DNA of 31,069 nt from RGIG6375 sp964472725 (GCA_964472725.1 CAYYLZ010000022.1:1-31069); one strand, 5' to 3'. Shown: positions 24,202 to 31,069, counted from the first letter of the stretch. The notes: generated from the sequence alone by a model not told the origin. Made by a program: numbers and translations.

Positions 24202-25089
24202 ATGGATCACAATTATCGTTACAATATAAAGAGGCGCAGTGCCAATAACATCAAGCGGGAAAGAAAGCGTGGGCTGCGGTTATGGAGCAGTGTTGTGATA
24301 TTCGCTTTGGCGGTGTGCGTCAGGGCGATGGCACCGAACTTTGCCAGGAATATGAGCGGTGAGCTGCTGGGCGTAATAGACCGCAGCGTGGACTACCGCG
24401 CCGCGTTTTCTGCGGTGGGCAGCTTTGTAGCAGGTAACAGCACCTTTGGCGAAGCGATGGCGGTTCTGAAAGGCAGCGGCAGTGACGCTCTGCCGGTGAC
24501 GGCGGAGATGGCGCAGCCCAGCGGAGCGGCGGAACATAATCTGCAGACCATGTATCTGCAGTGTGTTGAGGCCGGTATGGAACGCACCTTGCAGGAGGCG
24601 GCAGCGCCCGCCATGGCAGAAGTCGGGAACGCGGTTATATACGAGGGGGAGCCGGAGCTGCCGGATAATGTGTGCGCGGAGTTTGTGGAGCTGCCATTTG
24701 ATTATACCCGTCCGGTGCCGGGCAGAGAAACCTCGGCCTTCGGCTACCGTGACCACCCTATAGATAATGTGAATAAATTCCATTACGGCATGGATTTCGC
24801 CGCCGACGAGGGCGACGATATATTTGCCTTTGCCGATGGACATGTTGCCGCCTCGGGAACCAGTGAGACTGCGGGGAAGTATATCATAATCAGCCACGGC
24901 AACGGTTGGACGACCCAGTATTTCCATTGCAGCGAGGTTTTTGTCACGGTTGGCAGCAGGGTGGAGCAGGGACAAGTTGTGGCGGCAGCGGGGCAGACAG
25001 GCGCGGCAACCGGGCCGCATCTGCACTTTGAGCTTATCTGTGACGGGGTCTACCACGACCCGGGGCTGTATCTGAATGAGCAGGGCTGA
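24202..25089 (+). CDS. M23 (LytM) peptidase-domain protein, SpoIVFA-like
   Basis: The 295-residue protein has a basic cytoplasmic N terminus, one membrane segment (about residues 29-45) and a C-terminal M23 domain (about 165-290). All zinc ligands are present: H194 and D198 in HYGMDFA, and H275 with H273 in HLHF. A single-pass M23 protein next to an M50 protease is the arrangement of spoIVFA-spoIVFB, where SpoIVFA anchors and restrains the intramembrane protease that activates sigma-K in the mother cell. The assignment rests on this arrangement and on overall shape. Retention of the full ligand set suggests it could also cleave peptidoglycan. AGGAGG precedes ATG 24202. A TATAAT at 24173-24178 is a possible -10 box without a convincing -35, which would fit a sporulation sigma factor. 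Confidence 0.72.
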   Translation: MDHNYRYNIKRRSANNIKRERKRGLRLWSSVVIFALAVCVRAMAPNFARNMSGELLGVIDRSVDYRAAFSAVGSFVAGNSTFGEAMAVLKGSGSDALPVTAEMAQPSGAAEHNLQTMYLQCVEAGMERTLQEAAAPAMAEVGNAVIYEGEPELPDNVCAEFVELPFDYTRPVPGRETSAFGYRDHPIDNVNKFHYGMDFAADEGDDIFAFADGHVAASGTSETAGKYIIISHGNGWTTQYFHCSEVFVTVGSRVEQGQVVAAAGQTGAATGPHLHFELICDGVYHDPGLYLNEQG

Positions 25090-25645
25090 TAAGCTGACTT
25101 TTGACGTAAGCCCCGCATTTGCGCTGGCCGCGGCGCTGATATACCTGCTGGACGAACAGGGCATATTTGCCATGGCCGTCATAAGCGCTGCGGTGCATGA
25201 GCTGGGGCATTACGCCGCGCTGTGCGCCTTTGGCGCGAGGCCGTATCTGCTGCGATTGGAACTGACGGGGGCAGCCATGTATTTTGATGAAAGCCGCCTG
25301 AGCTACGGGAGGGAACTTATCGCAGCTCTTGCGGGACCGACGGCGGGCTTACTATTGGCGTTTGCGGCAGCATTTTGCGGCGCGCACGCATTATCCGGCG
25401 TGAGCCTGCTGCTGTCCGTGTTCAATCTGCTGCCCATCGGCGGGTTGGACGGCGGGCGGATTCTCTCGGCGCTGCTGAGTATGGTTCTTGACCATCAGCG
25501 GGCGCAGAGTATATGCCTTTGGGTGACTCTGATATGCGCCGCCGCCATGCTTGTGGGGGGAGTTGCAATGATGCTGTATTTACGCAGCGGCGGAGCGCTT
25601 ATCCTCGCCGGCGGAGCGCTGCTTTTGAAAGGTGTGCGTAGATAA
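25076..25645 (+). CDS. M50 intramembrane metalloprotease, SpoIVFB-like
   Basis: The 189-residue membrane protein carries the zinc motif HELGH (H41, E42, H45) in its first transmembrane region and the second metal motif NLLPIGGLDGGRIL, both typical of S2P/SpoIVFB site-2 proteases. It would cut a membrane-associated substrate, probably pro-sigma-K if the SpoIVFA/B assignment is right. It lacks the C-terminal CBS domain of Bacillus SpoIVFB, which is nearly 290 residues long. Its start overlaps the end of the M23 gene by 14 nt in another frame, so translation is coupled. Confidence 0.82.
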   Translation: MSRADKLTFDVSPAFALAAALIYLLDEQGIFAMAVISAAVHELGHYAALCAFGARPYLLRLELTGAAMYFDESRLSYGRELIAALAGPTAGLLLAFAAAFCGAHALSGVSLLLSVFNLLPIGGLDGGRILSALLSMVLDHQRAQSICLWVTLICAAAMLVGGVAMMLYLRSGGALILAGGALLLKGVRR

Positions 25646-25690
25646 ATGTGTATAGGCGGAAAGAAGTGAAGCAAGGTTGGAATAGGGAAT

Positions 25691-25815
25691 AACCTTCCTC
25701 TTGAGGGGAAGGGGGGCGCGCAAGCGGTGGATAAGGTGTATTATCCTCATCTATTTCACTGCCAAGCTGACCTGCTTTGCCCAACGGCGGGATGAGGGCA
25801 TTCCGCCCTACCCGT
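25691..25815. repeat. Intergenic repeat-like mosaic, no gene
   Basis: The gap from 25646 to 25844 holds no credible gene. CCTTCCTC (25693-25700) and GGGGAAGG (25705-25712) form an 8-bp hairpin with a TTGA loop, followed by GCGCGCAAGCGGTGGATAAG. Further on, 25785-25812 carries GGCGGGATGAGGGCATTCCG and the CCCTA that follows. Both resemble short dispersed repeats that recur between genes in many gut Clostridia. Only one copy is in this window, so the assignment rests on resemblance. Confidence 0.4.
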
Positions 25816-25846
25816 ATACTGTCTGCTGCAATATAGTTTTATCTAT

Positions 25847-25884
25847 AATATAAAAACAACCGGGACGCGGTGAGTGTCCCGGTT
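25847..25884 (-). terminator. Terminator of the six-paralog operon
   Basis: AACCGGGAC (25858-25866) and GTCCCGGTT (25876-25884) form a 9-bp stem. On the minus strand it is followed by GTTTTTATATT. It lies 5 nt past the stop of the last paralog. Confidence 0.85.
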
Positions 25885-25888
25885 TGCG

Positions 25889-26713
25889 TTAGTTCAAGTC
25901 GTATGTTTGAGGTGTGTAGTCGCTTATATGTATTCTGTGATCTTTGATGAACAGCTCAAATTCACCGCAGGCGAGGGCGAGTCCGGTGGCGGCATCGTAG
26001 GCAGAAAGTCGGCACTGTGCGGTGGCTTGGGTGTCGAAGCCTATGTTGGGCAGGCGTATTGTGCCGGGGCAAAGGTTCGTTGAAGGAATGGCGTACCAGC
26101 CGTCCTTGAGTTTGACGGAAAATTCCACATTAGAGATGTTTTCGGAGGTTTGCGTGGAAGAGGATGTGTGAATTATCGCATAATCCAAGCTGAGAGCATA
26201 GTAATTGTATATTTCATGTTTGATGCCTAAAAGATCGCGCGTATAGTCCTGATACAGATCGCCATCGTATATATTGAGCTCGGCTGCATTCGAGCTGTCA
26301 AGTACTGCTGCAGGGGTAAGGTACTGAAGGAGCAGGGCGTTGTTCTCGTTATATTCCTCGTGTGTGTCGTGCCATACGCTGCCGTCGCTGCCTATGTAAA
26401 TACTGCCATAGTCTGTCATCTGCATGGCAAACTCATGGGGGAGTAGCTTTTCTGCGGGCGTGTTTTTGAAATTGACTTTAAAATTGCCCTTCACTTCACC
26501 TACGCGCTTTGCGTATATGCGCCCACTGGTGGGATAATCTGCCACTGCTTCGTAGATCCTGCCCGTTTCACAGATAAACTGTCCGTCTTTCAAGGTCAAA
26601 GCGTAGTCAAGGAGTGACTCTCGCGGCTGGCTGATATGCAGATACAGTGCCAACGCAAGGCCAATGATGACAATAATAAACACGGGAAGGTGAAAAATTC
26701 TGATTTTCCTCAT
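25889..26713 (-). CDS. Paralog 6 of six: single-pass membrane protein of unknown function
   Basis: I do not recognise a named family. The 274-residue protein has a short basic N terminus, one membrane helix (about 9-27, no lipobox cysteine) and an extracytoplasmic part. Residues 36-54 (DYALTLKDGQF...) and 94-114 (EFAM...IYIGSDGSVW) are two copies of a motif shared by all six paralogs. Further on, FSVKLKDGWYAI starts a C-terminal beta-rich domain. Its N terminus is closest to that of the first gene of the array (30078-30800), not to its neighbours. Start ATG 26713 has AAGGAG 7 nt upstream and lies 17 nt after the preceding stop; an alternative upstream start at 26734 overlaps that gene. Last gene of the operon, followed by a terminator. 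Confidence 0.72.
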   Translation of the reverse strand: MRKIRIFHLPVFIIVIIGLALALYLHISQPRESLLDYALTLKDGQFICETGRIYEAVADYPTSGRIYAKRVGEVKGNFKVNFKNTPAEKLLPHEFAMQMTDYGSIYIGSDGSVWHDTHEEYNENNALLLQYLTPAAVLDSSNAAELNIYDGDLYQDYTRDLLGIKHEIYNYYALSLDYAIIHTSSSTQTSENISNVEFSVKLKDGWYAIPSTNLCPGTIRLPNIGFDTQATAQCRLSAYDAATGLALACGEFELFIKDHRIHISDYTPQTYDLN

Positions 26714-26730
26714 ATCGCAACTCCTTGCGG

Positions 26731-27552
26731 TCAATAATCTATGACTGTATGGCTTGTATCATCGGAGACTTCGCCGCTCGCCTGCACATCTACCTCAAAA
26801 GCGGTGTACAGTTCATTATCTTCGTAAATCTCTATGCGATAAGTACCGGGGATAGGCGAGGACGAACCGGGAACGTACGGCAAATTGATGTAACCTTCGT
26901 GAATGTCACTTTCAGTATCATAATCATAGCTGCCTTCCCGGTTAAGAAGGTGCCAGTTTCCGTCGGCAAGTTTTACGGATGCCCGTATCGTTGGGCGGCG
27001 CAGTTTTCGGTTTTCAGTAAAACCGAAAGAAAGAGTATAGCCGGTATGCTTACCCGTTGCACCGTGGAAGTCTACTTCGTGTCCTTCTACGGGCTCGAGT
27101 TCTTCACTGCTGCAGCGGAGAAAGAACGGTTTTAGCCTTACGTAATTGACATCTCCCGATTTGACAGCATCGTCCTTGTGCCATACGCTGCCGTCGCCGC
27201 GGACATACAGCAGTTCCGAGTACATTGTGGCGGCATATCCGTAAGGTGTTAACTCGTAAGCGTAGGTGTAATTGAATTCTTCAAAAAAAGTTATGCTGTC
27301 GTCGGTGCGGATGCGGTTTACGTATATGTAGTCAATAAAATCAGAATCACTGCGTTGGGATATATGTGCGAGCCTGTATATATTGGAATTTTCGTTTACG
27401 AACAAATCATCGCTGCCAAGGGTCAGGGCATAGTCCTGCAGGTATACGGTGTCGCGCATAGAACGGCGCAGAAAGGTTATTGCGGCAATCGCTATAGCTG
27501 CAATTACTGCTATAGTCACAGCGTATGTAAGTATTCGCCTTGCTTTGCCCAT
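26731..27552 (-). CDS. Paralog 5 of six: single-pass membrane protein of unknown function
   Basis: The 273-residue protein has a basic start, one membrane helix (about 10-28) and an extracytoplasmic part. The two shared motifs are at 40-59 (DYALTLGSDDLFV, with a degenerate DGSxW end) and 105-124 (GYAATM...LYVRGDGSVW). The C-terminal part has ASVKLADGNWHLL and PGTYRIEIYEDNELYTAF, the pattern of a small immunoglobulin-like beta domain. It is the most divergent N terminus of the array. GGAGGTGCAGC precedes ATG 27552, 13 nt after the previous gene. Confidence 0.72.
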   Translation of the reverse strand: MGKARRILTYAVTIAVIAAIAIAAITFLRRSMRDTVYLQDYALTLGSDDLFVNENSNIYRLAHISQRSDSDFIDYIYVNRIRTDDSITFFEEFNYTYAYELTPYGYAATMYSELLYVRGDGSVWHKDDAVKSGDVNYVRLKPFFLRCSSEELEPVEGHEVDFHGATGKHTGYTLSFGFTENRKLRRPTIRASVKLADGNWHLLNREGSYDYDTESDIHEGYINLPYVPGSSSPIPGTYRIEIYEDNELYTAFEVDVQASGEVSDDTSHTVIDY

Positions 27553-27565
27553 GCTGCACCTCCAA

Positions 27566-28345
27566 TCAGTATGTCAGCGTGTAGGTGATGATATCCTTGC
27601 CGGTCAGAGTCATATCCTGATAGAACCATTCATCACCGATATTTACCTCAAGCCGGTAATCGCCCTCGAGCAGGGCAGGGAACTGAACGTCGAAGATATA
27701 GCACATGTTGCTTTGGCTGTCAACAGTTACATGCGTGTGGCTGCCGTCCGCTATTTCGTACCAGCCGTCTTTCAGCTTTACCGACAAAGTCCATACTGCC
27801 GCGTGTTTCAAATCTGCGGCGGGAACACTGACGCTTATGGCGGGAATGTCACGGGATATGGAGTCGGGTGCTGTTATTTCCCAATCGGACTTCACTGCGT
27901 TTTCGGGAAGTTGTGAGGGTGGGCATATACGCCGTATGTATTTTTTGCTGCCGGTATTGGAATTACCATGGGGGGCGAATACCTGTCCGTCCTTACGGAT
28001 ATATATTTTATCCTGCAATATCAGTGCGGCGTATTCGTGAGGGAGCATATCGGACAATGCCCCGGGCTTAAAGTTGTCTATGACGTTGGGGTCATGTTCC
28101 TCGGACTTGGCGAGATGGACGCTTACCTGCGTTCCGCCGACCCTTTTCATTACCACGCCGTCCTCGCTAATAAAATAGTCATTGCTTTCCAACTCTGCGG
28201 CAAGCTCGGGCAGCTCACTGAACGGAGTGTAGACGGCGATGCCATTGCCTGTGCGGGTGCCGAAACGGTTAATCAGGAATACTGCAAGGGCGATAACAAC
28301 CAACGCCGATACCCAATAGGGTGCGTAGTATTTTACCTTTTTCAT
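27566..28345 (-). CDS. Paralog 4 of six: single-pass membrane protein of unknown function
   Basis: The 259-residue protein begins MKKVKYYAPYWVSA, as does paralog 3, and has one membrane helix (about 11-26). The first shared motif is at about 50-66 (ELESNDYFISEDGVVM) and the second at 104-123 (EYAALILQDKIYIRKDGQVF). The C-terminal domain shows LSVKLKDGWYEI and EGDYRLEVNIGDEWFYQ and ends TYTLTY, again like paralog 3. DNA at its start is identical to that of paralog 3 over 54 nt, so these two genes come from a recent duplication. The RBS is GGAGG 8 nt before the ATG. No catalytic residues are evident. Confidence 0.74.
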   Translation of the reverse strand: MKKVKYYAPYWVSALVVIALAVFLINRFGTRTGNGIAVYTPFSELPELAAELESNDYFISEDGVVMKRVGGTQVSVHLAKSEEHDPNVIDNFKPGALSDMLPHEYAALILQDKIYIRKDGQVFAPHGNSNTGSKKYIRRICPPSQLPENAVKSDWEITAPDSISRDIPAISVSVPAADLKHAAVWTLSVKLKDGWYEIADGSHTHVTVDSQSNMCYIFDVQFPALLEGDYRLEVNIGDEWFYQDMTLTGKDIITYTLTY

Positions 28346-28358
28346 GCTGGCACCTCCA
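28305..28358. repeat. 54-bp direct repeat, copy at the start of paralog 4
   Basis: This stretch covers the RBS, start and first 14 codons of paralog 4 and is identical base for base to 29078-29131, which covers the same part of paralog 3. Confidence 0.9.
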
Positions 28359-28359
28359 A

Positions 28360-29118
28360 TTAATATGTCAGCGTGTAGTTGTCCGTATCCTTGCGGGTAA
28401 GGGTGAGCGCTTTGTAAGACCAGCTGCCGCCCATATTGAATTCGAGCCGATAATCGCCCTCATGCAGAGCGGGGAAAGAAGATAAAATATGAAAATAGGG
28501 GGTGCTGTCGTCAACAATTATTGAGTGATGACTACCCTCGGATATTATGTACCAACCGTTGCTGAGCTTTACCGAAAGACACCAGTTCAGGGTCGCGGAG
28601 TTGTTTTCAACGGGGGTGCGAACCGCTATGGAAGCAAGAAAGTGTTCCGAATACCAGTCGTGTTCTTCCATTACTTCTATTTCTGCTTCGGACGCATCTT
28701 CAGGCAACTGGGAGGGCGGGCATATCGGAAGTACATATTCTTTTTTGAGACCGGGATACTTTATGTGCCGCACGAATACTTTGCCGTCCTTGCGTACATA
28801 TATATCCTCGTCGGAAATAAGAGCGGCGTATTCGTGTGGGAGCATTTCGTGTATTGCCTTGGCCTTTGGCTTTTTCACCCAATACTGGTCGCAAGGCGTG
28901 AGGGCGGTGCCGGTGTACGCGTCTCTCGAGTCTGTCGATTCCATTATGATCCCATCCTCACGGATAAAATAGTCATTGCTTTCCAGCTCTGCGGCAAGCT
29001 GAGGCAGCTCGCTGAAAGGCGTAATCCGTCCGTGCAGCAATGCAGCGATGCCAATGATGATGACTGCCACAATGATTGCCGATACCCAATAGGGTGCGTA
29101 GTATTTTACCTTTTTCAT
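28360..29118 (-). CDS. Paralog 3 of six: single-pass membrane protein of unknown function
   Basis: The 252-residue protein is the closest relative of paralog 4: same MKKVKYYAPYWVSA start, one membrane helix (about 11-28), first motif at about 43-59 (ELESNDYFIREDG), second at 96-115 (EYAALISDEDIYVRKDGKVF). Downstream it has CPPSQLPEDA, shared with paralog 4, then LSVKLSNGWYII and EGDYRLEFNMGGSW in the C-terminal beta domain. The gap to the next gene is 14 nt. Function unknown; topology suggests it is exposed outside the cell membrane. Confidence 0.74.
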   Translation of the reverse strand: MKKVKYYAPYWVSAIIVAVIIIGIAALLHGRITPFSELPQLAAELESNDYFIREDGIIMESTDSRDAYTGTALTPCDQYWVKKPKAKAIHEMLPHEYAALISDEDIYVRKDGKVFVRHIKYPGLKKEYVLPICPPSQLPEDASEAEIEVMEEHDWYSEHFLASIAVRTPVENNSATLNWCLSVKLSNGWYIISEGSHHSIIVDDSTPYFHILSSFPALHEGDYRLEFNMGGSWSYKALTLTRKDTDNYTLTY

Positions 29119-29131
29119 GCTGGCACCTCCA
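29078..29131. repeat. 54-bp direct repeat, copy at the start of paralog 3
   Basis: Identical to 28305-28358. The two copies are 773 bp apart in the same orientation, so recombination between them could remove or duplicate one gene. Confidence 0.9.
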
Positions 29132-29132
29132 T

Positions 29133-30059
29133 TTACGATTCCGGGCGCTTTGTACTTATATTTTCGATAGAACCTGTGAAGTTTGTGAGGTCGAAGTCGA
29201 TTCCGTTGCTTGCGGAAAGGTCAAATTCTACGGCGGCGATAAGCTCCGCGTTTTCCGAAATGGGGTAGGTGGTGTAGATTGCATGTTCACCGGAACGATT
29301 GCGGTCGTAGTAGGTGTTTGAGAAAACGGCTACGCAGTAGCGTCCGGTAAGCCGCCTGTAGGTCAGCGGGCTGATGGGGAGATTCAGTTTGAATACATGG
29401 GTGCTGCCGGGCTGCAGATCGTGGCTTATCTCAACTTCTTCACCGTCGAAAACATATGTGTCGTGAACCATGACGCTGTGCAGAAAGGCATTGCGGTGTA
29501 TGTACCACTTGCCATCTTCCAACTGAAAGAAAAGATAGGCATAGGGGGGCGGGATAGCATAGTTGTCTTCGTTGGTTATGAATACGTCTATACTTTTTTC
29601 GGTTTCGCGGACTATTGCGGCGGAAAGTTCCGGCGGGGAAGCGGGGGCAAGCTCATAATCTATAGCTTTAATTTCAACTGCGTAATCGGGGAGCTTGGTG
29701 GAAGCCGTGCCCACCGATATCCACACACTGCCGTCCTGTCGGATATAAACCGTGTCGTAGGCCGCCAAAGCAAATTCGTACAGCGACATCTGCTCCAGCT
29801 TTTCCTTGTCGGTGTAGTTCTTGACTTTTTTGGAACTTTCACCGGTGGGCTTGATTTTAATATAGCCGTTATACAGCTCTTCGCTGAACTGCCATAGACT
29901 GCGGTCGTCCCGGAGAAAATAATCGCTGCTTTCCATTGTCAGCGCGTAATCGTACAGCGTGGGCGGTTCCCGTCTGCGAAGGAGCACTATCGTGAGAATA
30001 ATTGCAATTACGACGATAGCCGATACCCAGTACGGCGCGTAGTATTTCAGCTTTTTCAT
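29133..30059 (-). CDS. Paralog 2 of six: single-pass membrane protein of unknown function
   Basis: At 308 residues this is the longest of the six. It starts MKKLKYYAPYWVSA like paralogs 3 and 4, with one membrane helix (about 11-28). The shared motifs are at 37-56 (DYALTMESSDYFLRDDRSLW) and 95-113 (EFALAAYDTVYIRQDGSVW). The C-terminal beta domain has FFQLEDGKWYIHR and LTGRYCVAVFSN, and it ends with an extra 30-40 residue tail absent from the others. Its first motif matches paralogs 1 and 6 while its N terminus matches 3 and 4, so it is a link between the two subtypes. GGAGG precedes ATG 30059. Confidence 0.74.
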   Translation of the reverse strand: MKKLKYYAPYWVSAIVVIAIILTIVLLRRREPPTLYDYALTMESSDYFLRDDRSLWQFSEELYNGYIKIKPTGESSKKVKNYTDKEKLEQMSLYEFALAAYDTVYIRQDGSVWISVGTASTKLPDYAVEIKAIDYELAPASPPELSAAIVRETEKSIDVFITNEDNYAIPPPYAYLFFQLEDGKWYIHRNAFLHSVMVHDTYVFDGEEVEISHDLQPGSTHVFKLNLPISPLTYRRLTGRYCVAVFSNTYYDRNRSGEHAIYTTYPISENAELIAAVEFDLSASNGIDFDLTNFTGSIENISTKRPES

Positions 30060-30077
30060 ATCGCACCTCCGTTATAT

Positions 30078-30800
30078 TCAGGGAGTGTAATCCAGTTGAG
30101 CGAAAATTTCGTTGCCTATACAGAGTTCTATCATATATTCTCCGGGAACCGTGGAACGGTATATGGCGGAATTGGAGGGGAGGTCGATGTTGTATGTGCA
30201 TTTGCTGCTGTAGGTGGTTATTTTACCTGTGCTGCGGGAAATGTAATATTTGCCGTCCTTGAGCTGAACAGAAAGATAAGCGCTGATAGTATGGGTGCGT
30301 CCCGCCAGTATTACATCGTAGGAAGAATGCGCGCTGCGATCCGGACGAGCCGGCTTTATAACAGCTCCGATAGCTCTTTCGCAGGGAATGAGCTCCGGTT
30401 CTATGTAAAAGGGGATAAGCAGAGTGTCCTTATCGTCGGTGGTGTAGGGGCAGAGCCATACGCTGCCGTCGCCCCGCACGAAGATCAGTCGAAACTGCTC
30501 TGTTGCCATGGCGTATTCGTGAGGCAGGAGCTTTGAAGCATCAAACGCCGAGCGAACAACTCGGAAGCGTTTGTCCGTGGCTGAGCCAACAAGCCTTACG
30601 TATGCGTTGCCGACACCGTCGCGGTTCAATTTCCAAAGACTGCCGTCTTCACATACAAATGTGTCGCTGCTGTCAAGGGACAGTGCGTAGTCCAAAAGGG
30701 AGTCTTTCGGCGCGGTAAGGTGAAGAACTATGGAGAGAACAGCGCCCAGCAGGGATATTATGAAAAGCGGCAAATGCCAAAGCTTAAACCTGATGCTCAT
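30078..30800 (-). CDS. Paralog 1 of six: single-pass membrane protein of unknown function
   Basis: The first gene of the array encodes 240 residues: a basic start, one membrane helix (about 9-28), then the shared motif at 37-56 (DYALSLDSSDTFVCEDGSLW) and its second copy at 95-115 (EYAMATEQFRLIFVRGDGSVW), then a C-terminal domain with LSVQLKDGKYYI and PGEYMIELCIGNEIFAQ. The two motif copies are visibly alike, which shows an internal duplication. The N terminus resembles paralog 6 at the other end of the array. A promoter with a perfect -35 lies at 30836-30865, and GAGGTGAG precedes ATG 30800. No enzyme motif is visible. Confidence 0.74.
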   Translation of the reverse strand: MSIRFKLWHLPLFIISLLGAVLSIVLHLTAPKDSLLDYALSLDSSDTFVCEDGSLWKLNRDGVGNAYVRLVGSATDKRFRVVRSAFDASKLLPHEYAMATEQFRLIFVRGDGSVWLCPYTTDDKDTLLIPFYIEPELIPCERAIGAVIKPARPDRSAHSSYDVILAGRTHTISAYLSVQLKDGKYYISRSTGKITTYSSKCTYNIDLPSNSAIYRSTVPGEYMIELCIGNEIFAQLDYTP

Positions 30801-30835
30801 ATGCTCACCTCACCAAAATGTAGTATTTCAAACAT

Positions 30836-30865
30836 ATTTTATCATGGTGAATTGAACAATGTCAA
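30836..30865 (-). promoter_or_regulatory. SigA promoter of the six-paralog operon
   Basis: On the minus strand, TTGACA (30865-30860) and TAAAAT (30841-30836) are separated by 18 nt, 36 nt upstream of the first paralog. Confidence 0.75.
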
Positions 30866-30955
30866 CAAAAATGAATAAAAATATACTGAATTCGGGGTAT
30901 AGAATTGTCCTATATGCACAAAAACGGCTTGCGCGCAATGAACGTAAAACCATGC

Positions 30956-30989
30956 TTGCAATAGGACGCAAAAAAGTATAAAATATAAT
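30956..30989 (+). promoter_or_regulatory. Weak promoter candidate for the gene at the right edge
   Basis: TTGCAA (30956-30961) is followed by TATAAA (30977-30982, 15-nt spacer) and by TATAAT (30984-30989, 22-nt spacer). Neither spacing is ideal, so the -35 assignment is uncertain while the -10 region looks good. The remainder of 30866-30955 shows nothing recognisable. Confidence 0.4.
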
Positions 30990-31015
30990 GTACGCGATTT
31001 TGCGTTCAGTACATT
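30987..31015. promoter_or_regulatory. Inverted repeat over the predicted transcription start
   Basis: AATGTAC (30987-30993) and GTACATT (31009-31015) are perfect inverted repeats, with a smaller CGC/GCG pairing between them. They overlap the -10 box and the predicted start site of the right-edge gene, a position typical of an operator; an RNA hairpin is the alternative. Confidence 0.4.
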
Positions 31016-31033
31016 TACGATTGGAGATACCGC

Positions 31034-31069
31034 ATGGAGCAGCGAATTGAACGGATACTGCCCAAGGTG
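31034..31069 (+). CDS. Start of a plus-strand gene, cut by the window edge
   Basis: ATG 31034 follows GGAG (31023-31026) by 7 nt and opens a frame of 12 codons, MEQRIERILPKV, that runs off the window. The wording is reminiscent of the N terminus of B12-binding radical SAM proteins of the TIGR03960 type, but 12 residues cannot establish that. Confidence 0.5.
   Translation, partial: MEQRIERILPKV

Noticed and set aside
25889..30800. The regular paralog array as a possible CRISPR or phage tail-fibre repeat region
   Set aside because: The repeats are whole genes with their own RBSs, there are no short spaced direct repeats, and no phage genes are nearby.

Overview
The window reads as chromosome of an anaerobic, spore-forming member of the Clostridia, probably close to Oscillospiraceae/Ruminococcaceae. 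This rests on AGGAGG-type ribosome binding sites with some TTG/GTG starts, SigA-like promoters, an oxygen-sensitive glycyl radical enzyme, a SpoIVFA/SpoIVFB-like sporulation pair and intergenic repeat sequence of a kind common in gut Firmicutes. This is inference; no marker gene fixes the genus.

Region by region. 1-90: 3' part of a tRNA-Gly(GCC) and its terminator. 241-2862: Ca2+-transporting P-type ATPase. 2901-3551: a small AT-rich unit made of a strong promoter, a 20-codon leader peptide, an attenuator-like terminator and a GNAT acetyltransferase. 3606-7229 (minus): a RodA/FtsW-type glycosyltransferase followed 12 nt later by an 815-residue glycyl radical enzyme with an unusual active-site motif. 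7391-9172: tsaE-tsaB-upp. 9251-11110: an ABC-F ATPase, preceded by a near-perfect 34-bp palindrome. 11190-16551: prfA, Sua5-type threonylcarbamoyl-AMP synthase, coaE, diaminobutyrate aminotransferase and M18 aminopeptidase. 16758-18083: aspartokinase. 18199-19413: a PlsC-like acyltransferase fused to a zinc ribbon.

19468-21375 (minus): an ArsR/SmtB-type repressor with a complete zinc site, followed directly by a degenerate heavy-metal P-type ATPase that lacks its actuator domain and key catalytic residues. 21475-24009 (minus): an MBOAT plus DHHW pair, typical of surface-polymer O-acetylation. 24202-25645: M23 (SpoIVFA-like) and M50 (SpoIVFB-like) proteases with overlapping genes. 25646-25845: no gene, only repeat-like sequence. 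25889-30800 (minus): six tandem paralogous single-pass membrane proteins of unknown function, evenly spaced between one promoter and one terminator. 31034 to the end: start of another gene on the plus strand.

Most of the first 19 kb is housekeeping: t6A tRNA modification (TsaE, TsaB and Sua5, without TsaD), translation termination, CoA synthesis, uracil salvage and aspartate-family metabolism. The most unusual parts are the six-gene paralog array, the pseudo-ATPase with its metal sensor, the glycyl radical enzyme coupled to rodA, and the leader-peptide-controlled acetyltransferase.
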